A stretch of DNA of 34,432 bases, from contig JAQGHQ010000155.1 of the NCBI GenBank assembly GCA_028288765.1, forward strand, positions 1-34,432, given 5' to 3'. The DNA comes from Gemmataceae bacterium (lineage in GTDB: Bacteria; Planctomycetota; Planctomycetia; Gemmatales; Gemmataceae). A model generated the notes under the pieces. That model had not been told where the DNA came from. It ran no database searches and saw nothing but the letters and a program-made list of their open reading frames with translations. Made by a program: the position numbers and the translations under genes. Shown here piece by piece: positions 15,634 through 22,811 of this stretch; the stretch's first letter is position 1, and each line of letters begins with the position of its first letter.

Positions 15634-18597
15634 ATGCGATTCTCGTCGTGGCTCCCAAAGACCCGACGTCGTTCTGATTCCCCGCCCCGGTCATCCCGCG
15701 ATCCCCAGAGAAACCCCCGCTCGTCCCCACAGACCGAGGCCCTCGAGACCCGCGACCTGCTCGCCGTGTTCACGCACGGCTTCATCCCATTCACGGGGCC
15801 CGGGAGTCCGACGGGCATCACCCCGGCGCAGGTCCGCCACGCCTACGGGTTCGATCAGGTCTCGTTCCCTGGCGGGACCCCAGCCGACGGCCGGGGGACG
15901 ACGATCGCCATCGTCGACGCCTACGACGACCCGACCGTTCAGGCCGACCTGCAAGCCTTCGACCAGCAGTTCGGCCTCCCCAACCCGGTCTTCACCAAGG
16001 TGAACCAGACCGGCGGCACCGCGATGCCCGCCGCCGACGCCGGCTGGGCCGAGGAGATCGCCCTTGATGTGGAATGGGCCCACGCCGTCGCCCCCGGGGC
16101 CAACATCCTCCTCGTCGAGGCCAACAACAACTCCGGGTCCAGCCTCTACGCGGCGGTCGCATACGCCGCGCGGCAGCCGGGGGTTGTGGCCGTGTCCATG
16201 AGCTGGGGCGGGGGTGAGTACGCCAGTGAATCGGCCGACGACGCCACCTTCCTCACTCCGGCCGGGCACACCGGGGTCGTGTTCGTCGCCTCCTCCGGCG
16301 ACAACGGCGCCCCGGTGTCGTACCCGGCCGCCTCGCCGAACGTCCTGTCGGTCGGCGGCACCACCCTTTCGCTCGACGCCCAGGGCACATACCGCGCCGA
16401 GACCGGGTGGGCCGGCAGCGGCGGGGGCGTCAGTGCGTACGAGACCCAGCCCGCGTACCAAAAGGGGGTCGTCACCCAGAGCACGACCCGCCGGACCAAC
16501 CCGGACGTCTCCTACGACTCCGACCCGAACACCGGCTTCCCGGTGTACGACTCTTACCGGACCAGCTCGTCCTGGCTGCAGGTCGGCGGGACCAGCGACG
16601 CGGCCCCCCAGTGGGCCGCCCTGATAGCCATCGCCGACCAGGGCCGGGCCCTGGCGGGCAAGGCGGCGCTGAGCAACCCGACCCTGCTGCCGATGATCTA
16701 CCAGCTGCCGGCCGCGGACTTCCACGATGCCACGGCCGGGAGCAGCTCCGGCTCCCCGTCCTACACCGCCGGCGCCGGGTACGATCTGGTGACCGGCCGC
16801 GGCAGCCCGGTCGTCAACCGCGTGGTCGCCGACCTGATCGGAACCCCCTCCCCGCCCGCGCCGGCCGCCACCCACATCACCGCGACCGCACCGGCGACCG
16901 CGACCGCCGGGGCGGGCTTCAGTCTCACGGTCACGGCCCTGGACGCGAGTAACAAGAAAGTCACCGGGTACGCCGGCACCGTCCACTTCACGAGTACCGA
17001 CGCCGCCGCCAGCCTCCCGGCCGACTACACGTTCACCGCCGCCGATGCCGGGGCGCACACCTTCACCATCACGCTGAAGACGGCGGGGAGTCAGTCGGTC
17101 ACGACAGCCGACGCGGCCACCGCGGCCCTCAAGGCGACGACCACGGTCAGCGTTTCCGCCGCCGCGGTCAGCTCGTTCCGGCTGACCGGGTTCTCGTCCC
17201 CGGTCACCGCCGGGACGGCGGGCACCTTCCTCGTGACGGCGGTGGACTCGTCCGGCAACCCGGTCACCGGGTACACCGGCACCGTCCACTTCACCAGCAG
17301 CGACCCGAAGGCCGTGTTGCCCGCCAACGCCGCGATCACTGGCGGGAAGGGGACGTTCACCGCTACCTTCGATACGGCCGGGACCGAGTCGCTGACGGTC
17401 ACCGACACGGCCCGCCCGACGATGACCGGGACCCTTTCGGGCGTCACGGTCAACCCGGCGGCGGCGACGCACCTGGCCTTCCTCCAGCAGCCCACGACCA
17501 CGGCGGCCGGCAGGGCGATCGCCCCGGCGGTGACGGTGACCGTTCTGGACCGGTTCAACAACGTCGTCACCACCGACAACACGGATCTGGTGACCTTGCT
17601 CCTCGGGACCAGCCCGACCGGAACCACCCTGACCGGGGGTGGGGCGGTGACGGTCGTCCACGGGGTCGCCACCTTCAACGGGGTGTCGGTCGGCAAGGCC
17701 GGTACGGGCGACACGCTGGTGGCCAGATCCGGCAGTTTGACCGGCGCGACTTCGGCCCCGTTCAACGTGACCGCCCCGACTCCGCCCGCGGCGACCGGAA
17801 CAGTGATCGAGGGCTTCGAGAACAACCTCAACGGCTACTGGGCCACCGGGCCCAGCTACCCGCTCGCCTACGTCTCGACCGCGGCGGCCCACGACGGGAC
17901 CTACGGGTTCGACGACGTCGGCGACGGAGACTGGTACTTCCGGACCGACGCCGCCGCCCAGGTCCGGCCGGGGGACACGGTTTCGGCGTGGGTCAAGTTC
18001 GCCGGGGCGGCGGACGGCCGGGCTTATTTCGGGTTCGGGACCGGGTTCACCGGCACCCTGTCCGTGGTCCTCGCCCCGAACTCCGGCGAGCTCCTGATCC
18101 AGAACAACGCCGGGTTTGGGTTCACCAACCTCGCTTCCGTCGGCCAGACCTACGCAGCCAACCAGTGGTATCGGGTGGAGATCGACTGGGGCACGTCCGG
18201 GAAGGTGGTGGCCCAGTTGTTCGGCGGCAACGGCCAGACGCTGCTCAACACGGTCACGGCCACGCCGGGGGGCGTCACGCCGGGCGGGTTCGCCTTCCGG
18301 GCGACCGGGTCCGACAAGTACTTCGACACGGTGACGGTGATCCGGGGGGTGAACACGTTCGTCGCGGCCCCGGCAGCTGTTTCGGCACCGACCGGCGGAA
18401 CGCCCGCGGCGCCGGGCTCGACGACCGGACCGGCGAAAACGGGCACCCTGGGTGCTGGTGGGGGGGTAATCGGAGTGCCGGGCATCGGGCCCAAGAACCA
18501 GACCGAATTCCGGGTCGGGAGCAGCCATCACGCTGCTCCCGCGTGGTCCGACCATTCGCCGTATCTGACCGAGGAGTGGTTCGTGGAGGTTGGGTAA
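15634..18597 (+). CDS. Secreted S53 (sedolisin-type) protease with Ig-like and LamG-like domains
   Basis: A 987-residue protein from ATG 15634. The N-terminus is basic and, like other Gemmata exported giants, carries an LEPR-xLL-type motif ALETRDLLAV at 36-45 instead of a simple signal peptide. The peptidase domain (~47-403) has the sedolisin residues Glu141 and Asp145 (EEIALDVEWAH), the oxyanion Asp223 in SSGDNG, and the nucleophile Ser321 in GGTSDAAP, then the calcium-site region ADFHDATAGS and AGAGYDLVTGRGSP. No S53 pro-domain of usual size is visible, so it may be synthesised without the long activation peptide. Three Ig-like repeats (~410-715; VTGYAGTVHFTS, VTGYTGTVHFTS) and a LamG-like jelly-roll (~725-905) follow, ending in a Pro/Gly/Ala-rich tail. 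Probably an acid-active extracellular or surface endopeptidase; substrate unknown. Confidence 0.92.
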   Translation: MRFSSWLPKTRRRSDSPPRSSRDPQRNPRSSPQTEALETRDLLAVFTHGFIPFTGPGSPTGITPAQVRHAYGFDQVSFPGGTPADGRGTTIAIVDAYDDPTVQADLQAFDQQFGLPNPVFTKVNQTGGTAMPAADAGWAEEIALDVEWAHAVAPGANILLVEANNNSGSSLYAAVAYAARQPGVVAVSMSWGGGEYASESADDATFLTPAGHTGVVFVASSGDNGAPVSYPAASPNVLSVGGTTLSLDAQGTYRAETGWAGSGGGVSAYETQPAYQKGVVTQSTTRRTNPDVSYDSDPNTGFPVYDSYRTSSSWLQVGGTSDAAPQWAALIAIADQGRALAGKAALSNPTLLPMIYQLPAADFHDATAGSSSGSPSYTAGAGYDLVTGRGSPVVNRVVADLIGTPSPPAPAATHITATAPATATAGAGFSLTVTALDASNKKVTGYAGTVHFTSTDAAASLPADYTFTAADAGAHTFTITLKTAGSQSVTTADAATAALKATTTVSVSAAAVSSFRLTGFSSPVTAGTAGTFLVTAVDSSGNPVTGYTGTVHFTSSDPKAVLPANAAITGGKGTFTATFDTAGTESLTVTDTARPTMTGTLSGVTVNPAAATHLAFLQQPTTTAAGRAIAPAVTVTVLDRFNNVVTTDNTDLVTLLLGTSPTGTTLTGGGAVTVVHGVATFNGVSVGKAGTGDTLVARSGSLTGATSAPFNVTAPTPPAATGTVIEGFENNLNGYWATGPSYPLAYVSTAAAHDGTYGFDDVGDGDWYFRTDAAAQVRPGDTVSAWVKFAGAADGRAYFGFGTGFTGTLSVVLAPNSGELLIQNNAGFGFTNLASVGQTYAANQWYRVEIDWGTSGKVVAQLFGGNGQTLLNTVTATPGGVTPGGFAFRATGSDKYFDTVTVIRGVNTFVAAPAAVSAPTGGTPAAPGSTTGPAKTGTLGAGGGVIGVPGIGPKNQTEFRVGSSHHAAPAWSDHSPYLTEEWFVEVG

Positions 18598-18621
18598 AGC
18601 GCAGGGCGGTCGAAGTGGCTC

Positions 18622-18643
18622 GGGCCGCCATGGAGGGCGGCCC
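18622..18643 (+). terminator. Hairpin after the S53 gene (REP-like)
   Basis: GGGCCGCC-atggag-GGCGGCCC starts 24 bases after the stop codon. It is the same hairpin, with the same preceding CTC, as the one after the CobW gene at 15166-15187. There is no U-tract. The remaining ~250 bp to 18891, where the convergent unknown gene ends, hold nothing recognisable. Confidence 0.55.
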
Positions 18644-18891
18644 CCCCGTGGCAGCTCGGGGGTGGCGTCACCAGCACCGGGCCCGCCGCGCGAGTGGTCG
18701 CCGGAAGGGTCCCTCTTCACGGGCCCGTAGGCGGGCCACCCCTGGTCGTCATCGACCACAACCGGAACGGCCGACCGGGGTGTTGTCGCTACGTCACCCG
18801 GCTGACCCGGGCACCGCACCGACACATTGGAAACGCACAACCACGCATCAGAACCGACCCCTCTCGCACCGGCCGGAGGGGCTCGGACCCG

Positions 18892-19272
18892 TCACATCAA
18901 AGCAGGTTCGGTGGGGTCGACGAGGATGACCCCGGAGAATGTCCGCAGGACTTCGATCACGGCGTGGAAGTCGGTGAGGTGTTCGATGACCGGGTCCGGG
19001 GTTTCGCTCCAGACCTCGACCCGGCGGTTACAGGATTCGAGATCGGTCCCGTCTTCGAGCCCGGCGATCTTCTCGGCGAGCATGTCAGACTCGGCCAGGA
19101 CGGACGGGTCGGCGTTCAGGCGGAGCTCGATCTCCCACTCGCCCAGGGTGACGGTGACCTGATCGCCCGACCGGGTCACGGTGCCCCCGGCAAACCGGGG
19201 TCGTAGGCGGGTCACCGCCTCATCCAGGGTGAAGTCGCTGCCGGGCTGGAGAAGGCCATAGGCGCGGTACAT
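18892..19272 (-). CDS. Uncharacterised 126-residue protein
   Basis: The family is not recognised. The ATG at 19272 gives MYRAYGLLQPGSDFTLDEAV, then RLRPRFAGGTVTRSGDQVTV, GEWEIELRLNADPSVLAESD and a C-terminus DFHAVIEVLRTFSGVILVDP. Composition and an alternating hydrophobic pattern look like a small cytosolic alpha/beta protein; there is no signal peptide, membrane span or cysteine cluster. The same reading frame is open much further upstream (to 21336), but that part is the shadow of the sugar dehydrogenase, and real-looking sequence begins at this methionine. It is co-directional with the UDP-sugar dehydrogenase, 125 bp downstream, separated by an inverted repeat. The residues resemble those of small immunity-like or accessory proteins only in a general way. 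Confidence 0.78.
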   Translation of the reverse strand: MYRAYGLLQPGSDFTLDEAVTRLRPRFAGGTVTRSGDQVTVTLGEWEIELRLNADPSVLAESDMLAEKIAGLEDGTDLESCNRRVEVWSETPDPVIEHLTDFHAVIEVLRTFSGVILVDPTEPALM

Positions 19273-19282
19273 CGGAGGCCCC

Positions 19283-19392
19283 AATGCGGAATTCGGAGTG
19301 CGGATTTCGGATTGAAGACCGGACGATACCACACTACCAGACTGGCGCGTGTCGGGGCCGGTTTTAAGCATTCCGCATTCCGCATTCCGCAT
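19283..19392. repeat. Inverted GCATTCC repeat
   Basis: Three and a half tandem GCATTCC units at 19368-19392 face an inverted, degenerate set (AATGCGGAATTCGGAGTGCG) at 19283-19302, giving a long imperfect dyad. It lies between the sugar-dehydrogenase stop and the start of the unknown gene. This wording is typical of dispersed intergenic repeats in planctomycetes. It could fold in the transcript and separate expression of the two genes. Confidence 0.65.
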
Positions 19393-19397
19393 CGGGA

Positions 19398-20723
19398 TCA
19401 GGCCCGCACCACCCGTTCCCACCCCTCGCGGATGGACCGGGTCGCGTTCCGGGTGTCGACCACGAGTTGACTGTTCCCGACGATCCAGTCGTAGTCGTAC
19501 GCGGTGTGGTCGGTCGCGATCAGGACGCAGTCCTGGGCGGCCAGGTACTCCCCGGAGAGCGGCGTGCTCTCCATGTGCAGGTGGGGCCAGTGCCGCATCT
19601 TCGGGAGGGTCGGGATGTGCGGGTCGTTGTACGTCACCACCGCGCCCTTCCGCAGGAGCAGGTCCATCAGCTCGAACCCGGGCGACTCCCGCGGGTCGTC
19701 CACGTCCTTCTTGTATGCCATCCCGAGAAGGGCGACCCGGCTCCCCTTGACCGGCTTCCCCCGGTCGTTCAGGGCGTCCGCGATCTTCCCGACCACGAAC
19801 CCGGGCATGCCCGTGTTCACCTCCCCGGCCAGCTCGATGAACCGGGTGTTCAGCCCGTGCTGGCGGGCCACCCAGGTGAGGTAGAACGGGTCGATCGGGA
19901 TGCAGTGCCCCCCCAGCCCCGGGCCGGGGTAGAACGCCTGATACCCGAACGGCTTGGTCTTGGCCGCGTCGATCACCTCCCAGACATCGATCCCCATCCG
20001 GTCGTACAGGACTTTGAGCTCGTTCACCAGCGCGATGTTCACCGCCCGATAGGTGTTCTCCAGGATCTTGCACGCCTCGGCCACCTCCGGGGCACTCACC
20101 CGGACCACCTGCGGGACCACGGCCGAGTACAGGGCGCAGGCCGCGTCCCCGCTCGGCCGGTCCAGCCCGCCGACCACCTTCGGGATGTTGTTCACCGAGA
20201 ACGTCGCGTTCCCCGGGTCCTCCCGCTCCGGGCTGAACGCCAGGAGGAAGTCCTGGCCGGGGACGAGCCCGGTCCGCTCGAGGATCGGGAGGACGACGTT
20301 GCGGGTGGTGGTCGGGTAAGTGGTGCTCTCGAGCACCACGAGCTGGCCGGGCCGGAGCTGGCCGGCGACCGCGTGGGCCGAGTTGACCACGTAGGTCAGG
20401 TCCGGCTCCCGGGCGTCGGTGAGCGGGGTCGGGACGCAGATCAGGATCGCGTCCGGCTCGCCCAGCCGGTCGAACCGGTCGGTCGCCTCGAACCCCTTCT
20501 CCCGCATCCCCGCGACGGTCGCGTCCGGGATCTGCTTGATGTAAGACTTTCCGGCGTTCAGCCGGGCCACCTTGTGCGGGTCGACATCGAACCCGAGGAC
20601 GCGGAACCCGGTCCGGGCGAACGCCCGGGCGAGCGGGAGGCCGACGTACCCGAGGCCGATGATCCCGACCGTTGCGGCCCGCGCCTGAATCCGCGACAGC
20701 AGCCCGGCGACCACGTCCGACAT
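19398..20723 (-). CDS. Nucleotide-sugar dehydrogenase (UDP-N-acetylglucosamine/UDP-ManNAc 6-dehydrogenase type, WbpA-like)
   Basis: A 441-residue enzyme starting at ATG 20723 (MSDVVAGLL); an upstream in-frame start at 20765 adds 14 unlikely residues. The NAD-binding GLGYVG is at 23-28, the acidic end of strand 2 is FDVD (45-48), CVPTPL at 96-101, and ESTTYPTTTRN at 132-142. The central-domain EACKILENTYRAVNIALVNE contains Lys219 and Asn223, and the catalytic Cys274 lies in GPGLGGHCIPIDP. The C-terminal UDP-binding domain follows (LGMAYKKDVDDPRESP, YNDPHIP). It oxidises the C6 alcohol of a UDP-sugar to a uronate using two NAD+, feeding capsule, O-antigen or exopolysaccharide synthesis. Sequence motifs favour the N-acetyl-hexosamine subgroup over UDP-glucose dehydrogenase, but the substrate is inferred. 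No glycosyltransferases are adjacent. Confidence 0.93.
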   Translation of the reverse strand: MSDVVAGLLSRIQARAATVGIIGLGYVGLPLARAFARTGFRVLGFDVDPHKVARLNAGKSYIKQIPDATVAGMREKGFEATDRFDRLGEPDAILICVPTPLTDAREPDLTYVVNSAHAVAGQLRPGQLVVLESTTYPTTTRNVVLPILERTGLVPGQDFLLAFSPEREDPGNATFSVNNIPKVVGGLDRPSGDAACALYSAVVPQVVRVSAPEVAEACKILENTYRAVNIALVNELKVLYDRMGIDVWEVIDAAKTKPFGYQAFYPGPGLGGHCIPIDPFYLTWVARQHGLNTRFIELAGEVNTGMPGFVVGKIADALNDRGKPVKGSRVALLGMAYKKDVDDPRESPGFELMDLLLRKGAVVTYNDPHIPTLPKMRHWPHLHMESTPLSGEYLAAQDCVLIATDHTAYDYDWIVGNSQLVVDTRNATRSIREGWERVVRA

Positions 20724-20970
20724 ACCGATCCCATCCGTGATTCGGGTGATGGCGAATGCGGGCACTCCTCCCGCTCGCGAAATGATCGCCGGAAGGGCGG
20801 CGGCGTGTCAACAGCGATCGGCCGGTGGCGCCGTCGTACCCGCGCGGGCAACAGGCAGACAAACTGGTTGGATTTCTCGAAGGGGTTCGGATATCCTGGC
20901 GACCTGTAGCAACACATTGCCGGCGGGTACTCGTCCCGCTTCCGGCGCCGATCGCGGGCGAACCATCTTT

Positions 20971-21573
20971 ATGAGATGCCTCTCGGCCTGGCTCCTGCTG
21001 TGCTGCGCATTCGCGCCGGCCGGGTGTCGCGGGCCGAACGGGCCGGTTTCGACACCGTCCTACGACGCGGACGGGATGGCCCGGGACGCCATCCGGCTGT
21101 ACGACCGGAACGGTAACGGGACGATCGACGGGACCGAGCTCGACGCCTGCCCGGGTCTCAAGCCCGTGGCGGCGGCCGATAAGGACAAGGCCCTCACCCG
21201 GGACGAACTGGCCGAGCGGTTCCGGTCCTACGAGAAGGCCGGGGTCGGCGCGAGCGGGGTAGCCTGCAAAATTCGGCTGAACGGGAAACCGCTCGACGGG
21301 GCGAACGTCTCCTTCGTGCCCGAGGAGTTCATGCAAGGGCGGGTGAAAGGGGCGAAGGGAGTCTCAACGGCCGACGGGTTGGTGCAGCTGGTCGGCGAAG
21401 GCGGGGCTCCGGGCCTGGCGTGTGGGGTGTACAAGATCACCGTGTCGCACAAGACGGCTGACGGGACCGAGCAGATCCCCCCGCGCTACAACGCCCAGAC
21501 GACACTCGGCTGGGAAGTGAACAACGACCCGCGGGCGAACCGGCAGGTTGAGCTGAACCTCAAGGCGCCGTGA
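20971..21573 (+). CDS. Lipoprotein with EF-hand pair and transthyretin-like domain
   Basis: A 200-residue protein from ATG 20971, [20 protein letters not shown]: a short lipoprotein signal with Cys at 19 (the preceding PAG is a slightly unusual lipobox). Residues ~45-85 contain the EF-hand loop [13 protein letters not shown] and a second weaker one, [11 protein letters not shown]. Residues ~95-200 match the small transthyretin/carboxypeptidase-regulatory fold that accompanies DUF1559 proteins in planctomycetes ([38 protein letters not shown]). The DUF1559 gene follows 67 bp downstream on the same strand, supporting a functional pair at the outer membrane or cell surface. Calcium binding is inferred from the loop. 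The gene is divergent from the sugar dehydrogenase, with 247 bp between them. Confidence 0.85.
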   Translation: MRCLSAWLLLCCAFAPAGCRGPNGPVSTPSYDADGMARDAIRLYDRNGNGTIDGTELDACPGLKPVAAADKDKALTRDELAERFRSYEKAGVGASGVACKIRLNGKPLDGANVSFVPEEFMQGRVKGAKGVSTADGLVQLVGEGGAPGLACGVYKITVSHKTADGTEQIPPRYNAQTTLGWEVNNDPRANRQVELNLKAP

Positions 21574-21640
21574 CCGCCGGCCCGGCCCGCCCTACACGTG
21601 TGATTCGTCTTTCATCTCCGGTCGTCTCGGAGGCTTTCTC

Positions 21641-22636
21641 GTGACTCGTTCGAGATCCGGCCCCGCCCCGCGGGCACGTTTGCGTGCGGGGCCCGCCTTC
21701 ACGCTGATCGAGTTGCTGGTGGTGATCGCGATCATCGCGATCCTGATCGGCCTGCTCCTCCCCGCCGTCCAGAAGGTCCGCGAGGCCGCCGCCCGGACCG
21801 CCTGCTCGAACAACCTGAAGCAGATGGGGATCGGGTTGCACTCCTGCCACGACACGAACGGCTTTTTCCCCACCGGCGGGTGGGGGTGGACCTGGATGGG
21901 GGACCCGACCCGGGGGTCGGGCCAGTCCCAGCCCGGCGGGTGGATCTTCAGCATCCTCCCGTACCTCGAACAAGGGAATCTCTATCAGATGGGGAACGGC
22001 CCGCAGGCGCAGCTGTTCGCCGCCAACACCCAGAAGGCGCAGCAGCCGCTCAAGGTGTTCATGTGCCCGTCCCGCCGGGCGGTCCAGGCGTACCCAAATT
22101 ACTACAGCTATGGCTACAACAACGCGACCGGGATCCCGCCGGTGTATGCGAAGACCGACTACGCCGCGTGTGCCGGGTCCCAGAACGCGGACGAGCGGGA
22201 CGGCGGGCCGCCCGATTACGCCACCGGGGACTCGGCCGGGTACTGGAGCGGCCGGAACGACGCCGCGGTCTTCAACGGGCCGTTCTACTCCCACAGCCAG
22301 ACCACCCTTGTGGGCCTGGCCCGGGGGACGAGCAACACGGTGATGATCGGGGAGAAGTACCTCAACCCGAGCAACTACACGACCGGGATCGACCCGAGCG
22401 ACAACGAGAGCCTCTACGTCGGGATGGATAACGACATCATGCGCTGCACGGCCAGCGCGCCGATGCAGGATTTGATCGGCTACCAGGACACGTTCCGGTT
22501 CGGCAGTGCCCACATGAGCGGGTGTCTGATTTGCCTGGCCGACGGGTCGGTCCGGCTCGTTTCCTATTGCGTCGACCCGGCCGTCTGGTTGCCCTATGGC
22601 GACCGGACCAGCACGTCGCCTGCATCTCTCCCGTGA
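21641..22636 (+). CDS. DUF1559-family type IV pilin-like (major pseudopilin-like) protein
   Basis: A 331-residue protein starting at GTG 21641 with GGAGG seven bases upstream. After a basic leader of ~18 residues comes the prepilin cleavage and N-methylation motif [20 protein letters not shown], then [20 protein letters not shown] and a NGFFPTGG block typical of DUF1559. The middle carries [12 protein letters not shown], and the C-terminus [16 protein letters not shown], the H-x-G-DG finger region of the family. Such proteins are present in tens to hundreds of copies in planctomycete genomes and are exported by a type II/IV pilus-like machinery; individual roles are unknown. It is paired with the upstream lipoprotein. 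A palindromic repeat begins eight bases after the stop. Confidence 0.94.
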   Translation: MTRSRSGPAPRARLRAGPAFTLIELLVVIAIIAILIGLLLPAVQKVREAAARTACSNNLKQMGIGLHSCHDTNGFFPTGGWGWTWMGDPTRGSGQSQPGGWIFSILPYLEQGNLYQMGNGPQAQLFAANTQKAQQPLKVFMCPSRRAVQAYPNYYSYGYNNATGIPPVYAKTDYAACAGSQNADERDGGPPDYATGDSAGYWSGRNDAAVFNGPFYSHSQTTLVGLARGTSNTVMIGEKYLNPSNYTTGIDPSDNESLYVGMDNDIMRCTASAPMQDLIGYQDTFRFGSAHMSGCLICLADGSVRLVSYCVDPAVWLPYGDRTSTSPASLP

Positions 22637-22643
22637 CCAGGAG

Positions 22644-22778
22644 AATTGGCCGCAAAAAGGAATACAGAGGATCGGCCGCAAAAAAGCACAAAAAGCACAA
22701 AAAGAAACCGGTCAGACATACCAAGACAACAGTCTGTCTATATCTCTGCTCTTTTTTTGTGCTTTTTCGCGGCCAATT
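22644..22778. repeat. Inverted-repeat element with GGCC-A-rich ends (copy 2)
   Basis: AATTGGCCGC at 22644-22653 is matched by its exact inverse GCGGCCAATT at 22769-22778. Next to the ends, A-rich tracts with GCACAAAAAG words on the left face T-rich TTTTTGTGCTTTTT on the right. The ends resemble those of the element at 10007-10247 but the interiors differ. It occupies nearly all of the gap between the convergent DUF1559 and aspartate kinase genes, so it could also work as a two-way transcription barrier. Confidence 0.78.
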
Positions 22779-22811
22779 TGTCTTTCTCTGTTTTGTGGCC
22801 TCATACTCTCG

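Noticed and set aside
15691..18840. A 1049-codon open frame on the minus strand
   Set aside because: It is antisense to the S53 protease and has low-complexity Gly/Arg/Val composition; the protease frame contains all catalytic motifs.
19273..21336. Upstream extension of the 126-residue gene to an 814-codon frame
   Set aside because: The extension is Arg/Gly/Pro-rich and overlaps the sugar dehydrogenase in a different frame and the start of the EF-hand lipoprotein; only the last 126 codons look real.
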